Below are positions 1-7,636 of a stretch of 14,609 bases of DNA, in pieces; the stretch's first letter is position 1; the number at the start of each line of letters is the position of its first letter. The DNA comes from CBDVAK01 sp965371945. Its GTDB lineage: Bacteria; Pseudomonadota; Gammaproteobacteria; Competibacterales; JAHEDQ01. The stretch lies in contig CBDVAK010000060.1 in assembly GCA_965371945.1 (NCBI GenBank), forward strand, positions 1 to 14,609, written 5' to 3'. The notes under the pieces were generated by a model. The model did not search any database. It was not told the origin of the DNA and worked only from the letters and a program-made list of their open reading frames with translations. A program made the position numbers and the translations under genes.

Positions 1-1013
1 GCGGAAAACTGCGGCGTCATACGACTTTCAAAGCCATCCCTGCCTTTGATGATCAGCAATACCGCCAGTTGCTCTCTGGTGGCCAATTCGAAGCCACGCT
101 CCGGCCCCAGCACCATGATCGCAGTGGCCAACCCGTCAGCCGTCAGCGCGGACGGGTGTACCACGCTGACCGACGCCAGCGCATGAGCAATCGGCCGGCC
201 CGTGGCCGGATCGATGGTGTGCGTGTAACGACGCCCTTCGTCTTCGAAATAGTTGCGGTAATCCCCGGAAGTCGCCACCCCCATCTCACCGGGTGTGATC
301 ACCTGATAGACCGAGCGACTGCCCGGGACAGGGTTCTCCACCGCGATCCGCCACGGACCGCCCTGACTGTTGTGGCCCTGTACCCGCAACTCGCCGCCGA
401 CCTCGACCAGGAACGAGGCAACCGACTGCGAACGCAGGTACTCCGCGACACGATCGACCGCATACCCCTTGGCAACCGCGGACAGATCGATATGGAGATC
501 CGGACGCTGTTTACGCAGCGCAGGCGGCTGCTGCCTGACTTGCAGATAGTGACTGCCAATGCGCCCACGAACTGCCGCCAGCTCCTGATCATCAGGCACC
601 CGGTAGCCGGCATCACCCGGCCCGAACCCCCACAGATTCACCAGCGGCCCAACCGTCACATCCAGAGCGCCTTCCGAAAGCAACCCCAGCCTCAGTGCCT
701 CGGCAACCACGCTCGCCATGCCAGGGTCAACCGGGTACCAGTCGGTGGAATCGGAATCGTTGAATGCGGAAAGTTCCGAGTCCGACCGATAGGTCGACAT
801 TTCGGTGTCAACCTCTTCCAGAATCGGTTCGATCGCGGAATACAGTGTGTCAGCATCCAGTTCCGGCGGGCCGGATACCACCTTGACACTGAAGGTGGTG
901 CCCATGATCTGGCCGCCGATACTGACCGAAGGCAGCGTCTCCTCTTCCTTACCACAGGCATACAGCAACACGACCGGCAGCAGCAAGACCGCGAGCCGGA
1001 GCACGGCGCTCAC
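1..1013 (-). CDS. apbE: FAD:protein FMN transferase, lipoprotein (ApbE), 3' end cut by window edge
   Basis: Transfers FMN from FAD to a Thr or Ser of target flavoproteins in the periplasm (Rnf/Nqr subunits and similar). About 337 codons are visible and only the last residues should be missing. A GTG start at 1013 gives a short lipoprotein signal (MSAVLRLAVLLLPVVLLYAC, lipid Cys20); GTG at 1004 and an in-frame GTG at 1067 are alternatives, and no clear Shine-Dalgarno decides. Family motifs appear in order: IMGTTFSVKV near residue 36, SELSAFN, GALDVTVGPLVNLWGFG, DLSAVAKGYAVD, VEVGGELRVQG, VATSGDYRNYF, YTHTIDPATGRP and ALTADGLATAIMVLG. No target protein with an FMN-acceptor motif was noticed in the window, so its client is probably encoded to the left or elsewhere. 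Confidence 0.93.
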   Translation of the reverse strand, partial: MSAVLRLAVLLLPVVLLYACGKEEETLPSVSIGGQIMGTTFSVKVVSGPPELDADTLYSAIEPILEEVDTEMSTYRSDSELSAFNDSDSTDWYPVDPGMASVVAEALRLGLLSEGALDVTVGPLVNLWGFGPGDAGYRVPDDQELAAVRGRIGSHYLQVRQQPPALRKQRPDLHIDLSAVAKGYAVDRVAEYLRSQSVASFLVEVGGELRVQGHNSQGGPWRIAVENPVPGSRSVYQVITPGEMGVATSGDYRNYFEDEGRRYTHTIDPATGRPIAHALASVSVVHPSALTADGLATAIMVLGPERGFELATREQLAVLLIIKGRDGFESRMTPQFS

Positions 1014-1094
1014 CGCATCACGACAACCGGGGATTCCAGGGGCGCCAGCACATTGCCCGGCTGTCACTGATTGGGTGTGCAGTGGGTATAAGAT

Positions 1095-1131
1095 GGGGTA
1101 TCACTCGTATGGGGGGCACTCATGATACCCC
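1095..1131 (-). repeat. 9-bp inverted repeat between tRNA-Leu(GAG) and apbE
   Basis: GGGGTATCA (1095-1103) is the exact reverse complement of TGATACCCC (1123-1131), separated by a 19-nt loop containing a G6 run. It lies 23 nt downstream of the tRNA-Leu 3' end and 82 nt upstream of the apbE start. It could help end the secG/tRNA transcript or act in the apbE leader. No T-run follows, so a standard intrinsic terminator is not proven. Confidence 0.4.
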
Positions 1132-1153
1132 CCTGAATACCGGTTTTGAATAC

Positions 1154-1238
1154 TGGTGCCGACGGCCGGACTCGAACCGGCACGGCTTGCGCCACTGCCC
1201 CCTCAAGACAGCGTGTCTACCAATTCCACCACGTCGGC
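1154..1238 (-). tRNA. leuU: tRNA-Leu (anticodon GAG)
   Basis: Reading the minus strand, the gene begins GCCGACGTGGTGGAATTGG and ends with an encoded CCA. The acceptor arm GCCGACG pairs with CGTCGGC. The anticodon stem CTGTC/GGCAG (one T-G pair) holds loop TTGAGGG with anticodon GAG. A long variable arm marks a class II tRNA, and the T-arm contains GGTTCGAGTCC. The length is 85 nt. It starts 12 nt after the secG stop, so it is probably cotranscribed with secG and released by processing. E. coli has the same secG-leuU arrangement. Confidence 0.97.
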
Positions 1239-1250
1239 ATGGATCATCAA

Positions 1251-1610
1251 CTATTGCCCGCTACCAGCTCCTGCTGGCGCGGCGGGGACATCGGCGGGAG
1301 TGTTGGACTGCAACGGCTCCTCCACCAATGCCGTCGGTGCCTGTTCGGTGACCGAATCAACGATGCTGTCGACCCGATCAGTGCGCCCGGCCAGATAGGC
1401 GAGCGACATGCTGACCACAAAAAAACCGGCAGCCAGTCCAGCCGTCACCCGGCTCAGAAAGGTCGCCGAACCGCGAGCTCCGAATACCGTTGACGAGGCA
1501 CCGCTGCCAAACGCGGCGCCCGCATCAGCGCCCTTACCCTGCTGCAACAACACCAGTGCAATCAGGGAAGCCGATATGGCCACATGTACTACCAACAAAA
1601 TACTCTGCAT
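1251..1610 (-). CDS. secG: Preprotein translocase subunit SecG
   Basis: Auxiliary inner-membrane subunit of the SecYEG channel. The protein has 119 aa with two hydrophobic helices (about residues 3-22 and 53-74). The conserved stretch LVLLQQGKGADAGAAFG at the end of helix 1 and FLSR before helix 2 are diagnostic. The tail of about 40 residues is acidic then Ala/Pro-rich, as is common and poorly conserved in the family. The ATG start is supported by a GAGG four bases upstream. The gene follows tpiA after 11 nt and precedes tRNA-Leu(GAG), the standard order in many gammaproteobacteria, and is probably cotranscribed with both. Confidence 0.95.
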   Translation of the reverse strand: MQSILLVVHVAISASLIALVLLQQGKGADAGAAFGSGASSTVFGARGSATFLSRVTAGLAAGFFVVSMSLAYLAGRTDRVDSIVDSVTEQAPTALVEEPLQSNTPADVPAAPAGAGSGQ

Positions 1611-1621
1611 GATTCCTCAAC

Positions 1622-2371
1622 CTACCCTGCCGCACGGCAGATGGTCACGAATTCGCCGGCATCCAGTGATGCCCCACCGATCAGGCCGCCATCGATATCC
1701 GCCATCGCGAACAACTCCGCAGCATTGCTGCCCTTGACGCTGCCGCCATAAAGGATACGCAGTGCGCCCGCCACTCCGGCGTCCGTCTCCGCGACCCGGG
1801 CGCGCAACTCATGGTGCACCTGCTGGGCCTGATCGGCGCTCGCGGTGCGACCGGTTCCAATCGCCCAGACCGGCTCGTACGCGAGCACGGCGTGAGCCAA
1901 TGCCGCCACTCCGGCATGATCGATCACCGCCTGTAGCTGACGACCGGTTACCTGCGCGGTCTCACCGCGTTCACGTTCCTCCAGCGTCTCGCCCACACAC
2001 AGCACGGGAGTCATCCCGGCAGCCGCGGCCGCGCTGAACTTGCGGGCCACTACGGCATCGGTCTCCCCGTACAGCGCCCGTCTCTCCGAATGGCCGACGA
2101 TCACGTGACTGCAGCCGAAATCGGACAACATCGCCGCCGACACCTCACCGGTATAGGCTCCGGCCTGGTGCTCGCTGACATTCTGAGCGCCCCAGGCCAG
2201 ATTCGATCCGCTCACATGCTGCTGAACAAGACCCAGATAGACGAAGGGGGCGCATACCAGGACGTCGGCCTGTACCTCAGCCAGCTGATTGAGTACAGCC
2301 TGCAACAAAGCCTCGATCGAAGCTCTGGTGCCATTCATTTTCCAGTTCCCAGCCACCAGTTTGCGGCGCAT
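1622..2371 (-). CDS. tpiA: Triosephosphate isomerase
   Basis: Cytoplasmic glycolytic and gluconeogenic enzyme interconverting dihydroxyacetone phosphate and glyceraldehyde 3-phosphate. With the ATG at 2371 it has 249 aa, the normal length. Catalytic residues are visible: Lys11 in AGNWKMNG, His94 in VIVGHSERR and Glu166 in AYEPVWAIGTG. The phosphate-gripping loop 6 and the later LYGGSVKGSNA motif are intact. An in-frame GTG at 2377 would add Met-Ser. A GGGG run is better spaced for that GTG, but the family N-terminus favours ATG 2371, so the start is uncertain by two codons. The gene sits between glmM and secG, 133 nt after the glmM stop, so it may have its own promoter. Confidence 0.96.
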   Translation of the reverse strand: MRRKLVAGNWKMNGTRASIEALLQAVLNQLAEVQADVLVCAPFVYLGLVQQHVSGSNLAWGAQNVSEHQAGAYTGEVSAAMLSDFGCSHVIVGHSERRALYGETDAVVARKFSAAAAAGMTPVLCVGETLEERERGETAQVTGRQLQAVIDHAGVAALAHAVLAYEPVWAIGTGRTASADQAQQVHHELRARVAETDAGVAGALRILYGGSVKGSNAAELFAMADIDGGLIGGASLDAGEFVTICRAAG

Positions 2372-2504
2372 AGACACTGACCCCGATTCGAGAAACGCGC
2401 AAGCTTACCCGGCCGGGCCATCGAAAGCAATCTGCTGAATCGAGGTGATACCCCTCGCACACGGGTTGCCGGGAAAGCAGCACCACGGGTGTATTCGGCC
2501 GGGC

Positions 2505-3845
2505 TCAGGCCATCGCCGCTTCGACCACACTCGCCAGGTCACGGGCCAGATCGGCCACCTGCGCTTCATCCTCGCCTTCCACCATGACACGGATCACCGG
2601 TTCGGTCCCGGAAGGGCGCAACAGCACCCTGCCACGGTCCCCCAACATGGTTTCGGCGTCCGCGACCGCGCTGCGAATCCGTGGTGATTGATCAGGGTCG
2701 ATGCGGCGCACTATGGGTACATTAACCAGATGCTGCGGGAAGCGGTTCATGCCCTCGATCAACTCCGAGAGTGCGGTTTGCGTGGACACCATGGCTGACA
2801 GCACCTGCAAGGCGGAGACGATTCCATCGCCCGTAGTAGTCCGATCCAGGCAGATGATATGGCCGGAACCCTCTCCTCCCAGGTTGAGACCATGCTGCTC
2901 CATCACTTGCATGACGTAACGGTCACCAACTTTGGCACGGTGCAGCTCCATGCCGAACTGTTTGAGCGCAACCTCCAGCCCCAGATTGGACATCACGGTG
3001 CCGGCCACCGCACCACCTTTCAGTTCACCGTTGCGCAGCCGGTCACGCGCAATCACGTAGAGCAGTTCGTCACCGCTGAGCATGTCGCCGTTGGCGGTCG
3101 CCATCAACACCCGATCGCCATCACCATCCAGAGCAATACCAAGATCGGCATTGTGCCGGACAACTGCCTCCTGCAGGGCCTGCGGGTGCGTCGAACCGCA
3201 GTCACGGTTGATGTTCAGCCCGTCCGGTTCCACCGCAATGGCAACCACGTCAGCACCCAGTTCGGAAAACACGCTGGGCGCGATGTGGTAAGCCGCACCG
3301 TTGGCACAGTCCACGACCAACTTCAAACCACGCAGATCCCTACTCCTTAAAAAGGTACTCTTGCAGAATTCGATATAGCGGCCTGCTGCGTCGTCGACGC
3401 GGTCGGCTTTGCCCACCCGTTCCGGCGCTACTGTCCGCAGCGGTTGTTCGAGCATAAGCTCGATCTGTTCTTCGATCGCGTCCGCCAGTTTCTGCCCCTG
3501 GCGGGAGAAGAACTTGATACCGTTGTCCTGATGGGGGTTGTGTGATGCACTGATCACGATGCCGGCGCAGGCATTCAGGGTGCGGGTCAGATAGGCGATC
3601 CCCGGTGTCGGCATGGGACCCAGCAGAGCGACGTTGAGCCCGGCAGCCGCCAGGCCCGCTTCCAGCGCCGACTCGAGCATGTAGCCCGAAATCCTCGTAT
3701 CCTTGCCGATCAATACCTTGTTGCAACCTTCCGACACCAGCACCTGGCCCGCGGCCCAGCCGAGCTTGAGTACGAAATCGGCGCTGACCGGTGGCTCACC
3801 GATCCGTCCGCGAATGCCATCGGTACCGAAATATTTCCTTGTCAT
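2505..3845 (-). CDS. glmM: Phosphoglucosamine mutase
   Basis: Converts glucosamine-6-phosphate to glucosamine-1-phosphate for UDP-GlcNAc, and hence peptidoglycan and LPS. The protein has 446 aa, the usual size. It starts MTRKYFGTDGIRG with ATG 3845 behind GGGAGG six bases upstream; the open frame extends further up, but that part looks like leader. Visible motifs: catalytic phosphoserine loop ISASHNPHQDNGIKFF with Ser101, metal-binding DGDGDR (Asp240, Asp242, Asp244), sugar-specificity loop GEGSGHI, and phosphate-binding LRPSGTEPVIRVM near the C-terminus. It lies downstream of ftsH without the folP that often intervenes, behind a hairpin and a candidate promoter of its own. Confidence 0.97.
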   Translation of the reverse strand: MTRKYFGTDGIRGRIGEPPVSADFVLKLGWAAGQVLVSEGCNKVLIGKDTRISGYMLESALEAGLAAAGLNVALLGPMPTPGIAYLTRTLNACAGIVISASHNPHQDNGIKFFSRQGQKLADAIEEQIELMLEQPLRTVAPERVGKADRVDDAAGRYIEFCKSTFLRSRDLRGLKLVVDCANGAAYHIAPSVFSELGADVVAIAVEPDGLNINRDCGSTHPQALQEAVVRHNADLGIALDGDGDRVLMATANGDMLSGDELLYVIARDRLRNGELKGGAVAGTVMSNLGLEVALKQFGMELHRAKVGDRYVMQVMEQHGLNLGGEGSGHIICLDRTTTGDGIVSALQVLSAMVSTQTALSELIEGMNRFPQHLVNVPIVRRIDPDQSPRIRSAVADAETMLGDRGRVLLRPSGTEPVIRVMVEGEDEAQVADLARDLASVVEAAMA

Positions 3846-3923
3846 TTGACCTCCCTGGGGGACAGCCCGGCCGGGCAAACCTGCGATGCAGCGCCACATG
3901 ACCGGCAGCGCTGGCTATCCGCA

Positions 3924-3952
3924 ATCATACCCCGTGCCAGGTTCCTCCCCAA
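3924..3952 (-). promoter_or_regulatory. Candidate sigma-70 promoter for glmM
   Basis: On the minus strand a TTGGGG hexamer (3947-3952) lies 17 nt before TATGAT (3924-3929), which matches the -10 consensus at 5 of 6 positions. The pair sits between the hairpin after ftsH and the glmM start, about 79 nt upstream of the ATG. The -35 match is only the TTG, so this is a prediction by eye. Confidence 0.35.
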
Positions 3953-3958
3953 ACGACA

Positions 3959-3988
3959 GCGGGCACGGAGCCCAAGCTCCATGCCCGC
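3959..3988 (-). terminator. Strong hairpin after ftsH, possible terminator or processing site
   Basis: The minus-strand transcript can form GCGGGCA-U-GGAGC paired with GCUCC-G-UGCCCGC around a 4-nt loop. This is a 13-bp stem with a single G-U pair. It begins 29 nt past the ftsH stop. Only TTT within TGTCGTTTGG follows it, so it may be a weak or partial terminator or an mRNA-stabilising end. Confidence 0.5.
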
Positions 3989-4016
3989 ACCCACAGCCGC
4001 GGTCACGGCGTGTCGA

Positions 4017-5960
4017 TCAATGTTGTCCGGCGGGCCCTCCGATGACACTGTCATTATCCTTGCCCGCCTCGGCATCAGCCTGATGCGCACCAGCATCCTC
4101 TTCGCTGCTGCCGGACGCTGGGTCATCTTCGCTCCAGTCCTTGGGCGGGCGGGGCTCCTTGCCGTTCATGATGTCTTCGATCTGGCCGCTGTCTATGGTT
4201 TCGTACTTGATGAGCGCATCCGCCATCGAGTGCAGCTTGTCGAGGTTCTCCTTGAGGATGGTCTCGGTACGATCGTAGTTGCGCTCGATCAGATGACGTA
4301 TTTCCTCGTCAATCGTGTGGGTGGTGACGTCCGACACATTCTTGTGGCGCGTCACCGAGCGGCCGAGGAAAACCTCACCCTCCTCCTCGCCATAGGAGAG
4401 CGGTCCCAGTTTTTGCGACAAACCCCACTTGGTAACCATGTTGCGGGCGATATCCGTCGCGCGTTCGATGTCGTTCTGTGCTCCGGTCGTGACCGCATCC
4501 GGACCGAAGATCAGCGCTTCCGCCACGCGCCCGCCGTAAAGGCTGGAAATCTGGCTCTCCAGGGTCTGCTTGCTGGCGCTGTAACGATCACGCTCGGGAA
4601 GGAACATGGTAACGCCCAGAGCACGCCCACGCGGGATGATAGTCACCTTGTAGACGGGATCGTGGCCGGGGACGCTGAGACCGACGATCGCGTGACCAGC
4701 CTCGTGGTAGGCAGTCAGCTTCTTGTCCTCCTCGGTCATCACCATGGATCTGCGTTCGGCACCCATCATGATCTTGTCCTTGGCCTGTTCGAGGTGTTCC
4801 ATGCTCACCTCGCGGACATTGGACCGGGCCGCGAACAACGCGGCCTCATTGACCAGATTGGCCAGATCGGCCCCCGAAAAACCGGGGGTGCCCCGAGCGA
4901 TGATGCTGGGATCGGAATCAGCGGCCATCGGCACCTTGCGCATGTGCACCTTGAGTATCTGTTCACGACCGCGCACATCGGGCAACGGCACCACCACCTG
5001 TCGGTCGAAACGCCCTGGTCTCAGCAGCGCCGGATCGAGTACATCAGGTCGGTTGGTGGCGGCGATTACGATGACGCCTTCGTTGCCCTCGAAACCATCC
5101 ATCTCCACCAACAACTGGTTGAGTGTCTGCTCGCGCTCGTCGTGCCCTCCGCCCAGACCGGCGCCGCGATGACGGCCCACCGCATCGATTTCATCGATAA
5201 AAATGATACAGGGCGCATGCTTCTTGGCCTGCTCGAACATGTCGCGGACCCGCGAGGCCCCGACACCGACGAACATCTCCACGAAATCCGAGCCGGAGAT
5301 GGTAAAGAAAGGCACTTTGGCCTCGCCCGCGATCGCCCTGGCCAGTAAGGTCTTGCCAGTACCGGGCGAGCCCACCATCAGCACGCCGCGGGGGATCTTT
5401 CCGCCCAGCTTCTGATACTTGGCGGGTTCGCGGAGAAAATCGACCAGTTCGGAAACTTCTTCCTTGGCCTCCTCGCAACCGGCAACATCGGTGAAATTGA
5501 TCTTGACCTGGTCCTCGGACATCAGCTTCGCGCGGCTCTTGCCGAACGACATGGCGCCACGCCCACCGGCACCACCCTGCATCTGCCGCATGAAGAAGAT
5601 CCACACGCCGATCAACAACAGCATCGGGAACCAGCTGATAAAGATCTGCATCAGCATGGATTGCTGTTCCGGCGCCCGTCCGTCGATTTCGACACCACTG
5701 TCGAGCAAATCGCCAATCAAGGCGGTATTGCTGGTTTCCGGGCTGTAGGTGGTGAATTTTTCACCCGCGGCCGTGCGCCCGATGATGGTTCGCCCATCGA
5801 TGGTGACATGCGCCACCGCACCACTGTTCACCTGCTGCAGGAACTGTGAGTAGCTCAACTGTGCTGCGGGCGCGGAACGCGGCCCGAAACTGTTGAATAC
5901 AGACATCAGAACCACGGCGATGACCACCCACAAAAGGATGTTTTTCACCATGTCGTTCAA
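4017..5960 (-). CDS. ftsH: ATP-dependent zinc metalloprotease FtsH
   Basis: Membrane-anchored AAA+ hexameric protease that degrades misfolded membrane proteins and short-lived regulators. The protein has 647 aa. A short N-terminal helix (about 5-24), a periplasmic domain and a second helix (about 102-122) precede the AAA module. That module has Walker A GSPGTGKT (197-204), Walker B IIFIDEIDAVG and the arginine-finger region (PALLRPGRFDRQV). The zinc site HEAGH is at 419-423, with a downstream Asp ligand region (FGPDAVTTGAQNDIERATD). The start is a TTG at 5960, chosen because it restores the family N-terminus MNDM and has AGGGA six bases upstream; ATG 5951 is the alternative. Walker A has Ser where the second Gly-Pro position is usually Pro, a minor variant. 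Confidence 0.97.
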   Translation of the reverse strand: MNDMVKNILLWVVIAVVLMSVFNSFGPRSAPAAQLSYSQFLQQVNSGAVAHVTIDGRTIIGRTAAGEKFTTYSPETSNTALIGDLLDSGVEIDGRAPEQQSMLMQIFISWFPMLLLIGVWIFFMRQMQGGAGGRGAMSFGKSRAKLMSEDQVKINFTDVAGCEEAKEEVSELVDFLREPAKYQKLGGKIPRGVLMVGSPGTGKTLLARAIAGEAKVPFFTISGSDFVEMFVGVGASRVRDMFEQAKKHAPCIIFIDEIDAVGRHRGAGLGGGHDEREQTLNQLLVEMDGFEGNEGVIVIAATNRPDVLDPALLRPGRFDRQVVVPLPDVRGREQILKVHMRKVPMAADSDPSIIARGTPGFSGADLANLVNEAALFAARSNVREVSMEHLEQAKDKIMMGAERRSMVMTEEDKKLTAYHEAGHAIVGLSVPGHDPVYKVTIIPRGRALGVTMFLPERDRYSASKQTLESQISSLYGGRVAEALIFGPDAVTTGAQNDIERATDIARNMVTKWGLSQKLGPLSYGEEEGEVFLGRSVTRHKNVSDVTTHTIDEEIRHLIERNYDRTETILKENLDKLHSMADALIKYETIDSGQIEDIMNGKEPRPPKDWSEDDPASGSSEEDAGAHQADAEAGKDNDSVIGGPAGQH

Positions 5961-6054
5961 ATCAAATCCCTCGCATTCACTGATGGAAAATCCCTGTCAA
6001 ACCAGGGGGGACACGCCAGATGCGTGGACAGGCCGGATATTGGTTTAGACATTA

Positions 6055-6675
6055 CTATACCCCATAGTTCCTGGCCAGCAGATAGAGCTCGCGGCTGCGC
6101 GCCCTCGACGCCCGGGGTTTGCGCGTGCTGACTGTCCGAAAAGCGCGGCGCAGCTGCCCCAGGTAGCCTTCGAACCCGTCCCCCTGAAAAACCTTCACGA
6201 GCATCCCCCCCCCTGGACGCAGCACCTGCTCGGCCAGTTCCAGCGCCAGTTCCGCAAGGTGCATCACACGCGGCTGGTCAACTGCCTTCAAACCACTCAT
6301 GTTGGGGGCCATATCCGACATCAGCAGATCAACCGGCGCACCGGCCAGCGCATCCAGAACCTGTTGCAATACCGATGCTTCACGAAAGTCGCCACGGATG
6401 AACACCACACCGTGCTCGGGTTCCATCGGTAACAAATCGACCGCAACCACCTGCCCGCTTCCCTTCAGGCGACGCGCCACATATTGTGACCAGCCGCCAG
6501 GCGCGGCGCCCAGATCCACTATCACTTTCGCTGCCTGCAATAAGTGGTCCTTCCGGTCAATCTCCTCGAGCTTGAATACGCCTCTCGAGCGCCATCCTTC
6601 ACGTTGCGCGCGCTGTACATAGGGGTCGTCGAAGTGCTCGCGCAACCACCGGGCACTGCTTTTGCTACGCGCCAT
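6055..6675 (-). CDS. rlmE: 23S rRNA 2'-O-ribose methyltransferase RlmE (FtsJ/RrmJ)
   Basis: Uses S-adenosylmethionine to methylate the 2'-OH of a uridine in the 23S rRNA A-loop (U2552 in E. coli). The protein has 206 aa from ATG 6675, which begins MARSKSSARWLREHF as in the family and has AGAGGA upstream; the longer open frame to 6702 is not needed. The SAM-binding motif is DLGAAPGGWSQ (54-64). The K-D-K-E catalytic tetrad is visible as Lys35 (GVFKLEE), Asp121 (SDMAPN), Lys161 (LVKVFQG) and Glu196 (SRELYLLA). It is followed by ftsH after 94 nt, the classic ftsJ-ftsH pair. A run of nine G on the coding strand encodes Gly155-157. Confidence 0.97.
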   Translation of the reverse strand: MARSKSSARWLREHFDDPYVQRAQREGWRSRGVFKLEEIDRKDHLLQAAKVIVDLGAAPGGWSQYVARRLKGSGQVVAVDLLPMEPEHGVVFIRGDFREASVLQQVLDALAGAPVDLLMSDMAPNMSGLKAVDQPRVMHLAELALELAEQVLRPGGGMLVKVFQGDGFEGYLGQLRRAFRTVSTRKPRASRARSRELYLLARNYGV

Positions 6676-6844
6676 CGTCACCGGTCCTCTGCGCCTGGGC
6701 ACGGTTGATCACCCTGCGGGTGCGCCACACCAGCCAACCGGCGGCGGGTATTGCATAAAGCAGCAGAATCAACAGTTGCAAACCCCACCGCAGTTCGCCC
6801 AATGACACCAGCACCACCAGCAACAGGCCAACCACAGCGGCCAT
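6665..6844 (-). CDS. Small hypothetical membrane protein upstream of rlmE
   Basis: I do not recognise a family. From ATG 6844 it has 59 aa with two hydrophobic segments (about residues 2-15 and 20-40), then a basic tail (WRTRRVINRAQAQRTGDDGA), suggesting a two-helix inner-membrane protein. The stop overlaps the rlmE ATG region by 11 nt, typical of translational coupling. The start is uncertain: the frame is open to ATG 6961, but that would run across the yhbY promoter and start codon on the other strand, and GTG 6886 is another option. Only a weak GGA precedes ATG 6844. The hydrophobic pattern and operon overlap argue for a real gene, but without homologues in hand this is moderate. Confidence 0.5.
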   Translation of the reverse strand: MAAVVGLLLVVLVSLGELRWGLQLLILLLYAIPAAGWLVWRTRRVINRAQAQRTGDDGA

Positions 6845-6910
6845 CGAGAGATCCAGTTTGACGGGGTTCAGAGGGCTCGCGGCCACACCGAAGCCGCGCC
6901 GCTGCCGGCG

Positions 6911-6919
6911 TGCTACACT
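6911..6919 (+). promoter_or_regulatory. Candidate extended -10 of the yhbY promoter
   Basis: TGCTACACT fits an extended -10 (TGnTAnnnT) 34 nt upstream of the yhbY GTG. No convincing -35 is seen 17 nt upstream. It lies in the gap between the divergent small ORF and yhbY. Confidence 0.3.
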
Positions 6920-6952
6920 CCCCGGCCTTCTAACCGGCATCGGCAATCCGCA

Positions 6953-7261
6953 GTGAAACATGACAGTCTGAGCCGCTCACAACTACGGTATTTGAGGGCG
7001 CTTGCCCACAAACTCAAGCCCGTTGTGATGATTGGCGCCAAAGGACTGACCGAAGCACTGCTCAAAGAGGCCGAGGTGGCCTTGAACGCTCACCAGTTGA
7101 TCAAGGTCAGGGTGGCGGGTGATGATCGTGGTCAACGCGCCGAACTGGTCGACAAACTGCTGGAACAAACTGCTGCCAGCCACGTGTCCACTATCGGCAA
7201 GGTGGCAACGCTGTACCGGGCCAACCCGGATCGGGACCCCATCAAACTGCCCCGCGACTGA
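6953..7261 (+). CDS. yhbY: Ribosome assembly RNA-binding protein YhbY (CRS1-YhbY domain)
   Basis: Small cytoplasmic RNA-binding protein associated with pre-50S ribosomal particles. The protein has 102 aa with a GTG start at 6953 (MKHDSLSRSQLRYLRALAH). The single CRS1-YhbY domain fills it: LKPVVMIGAKGLTEALLKE contains the KH-like GxxG loop (GAKG), followed by HQLIKVRVAG and the C-terminal IGKVATLYRANPDRDPIKLP signature. It is the only plus-strand gene here and is transcribed away from rlmE, as in many gammaproteobacteria. It converges on tRNA-Gly(GCC), whose 3' end lies 40 nt past the stop. Confidence 0.95.
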   Translation: MKHDSLSRSQLRYLRALAHKLKPVVMIGAKGLTEALLKEAEVALNAHQLIKVRVAGDDRGQRAELVDKLLEQTAASHVSTIGKVATLYRANPDRDPIKLPRD

Positions 7262-7301
7262 CACGCCTTGCGGCTTCAAGCGCCACCACGAGCGTCGACG
7301 A

Positions 7302-7377
<76 letters not shown>

Positions 7378-7636
7378 ATATCCGTGCTGGCCTGTTCAAA
7401 AACAACATCCAGGACCAAGCTTGATCCGTCACCGTAGCGCCGGCAGATTCTAAATCCGAACAATTGCAAAATCCAGAAAAACGTAGGTGCTCGATGAACC
7501 GAGGCAGTGTGGGCGCGGGGACCGCCTTGCGGGACACGCTGTGAATCCCTGTGGCGCTTCGCAATCCTGCTTCGCTTGTTGCCGTAAGCCGGCCCGGAAA
7601 CCGAGCGAGACTGGATGAAGTGCGTTACCGCGGCCC
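7378..7636. other. 259-bp spacer between tRNA-Gly and the molybdoenzyme gene
   Basis: No ORF with recognisable content was seen on either strand; short open frames here lack family features. I found no hairpin followed by a T-run to end the respiratory operon. An AT-richer patch at about 7430-7480 may carry the tRNA-Gly promoter, but no clear -35/-10 pair was identified. Confidence 0.4.

Noticed and set aside
69..1070. 333-codon plus-strand open frame antisense to apbE
   Set aside because: The minus strand, read in another frame, gives an ApbE with all conserved motifs. The plus-strand product looks like complement sequence.
3846..3899. 18-codon N-terminal extension of glmM
   Set aside because: The GGGAGG site and the family N-terminus place the start at 3845. 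The upstream part is leader DNA.
3846..5348. 500-codon plus-strand open frame antisense to ftsH
   Set aside because: The minus-strand FtsH is complete, with Walker and zinc motifs. The antisense product has no family features.
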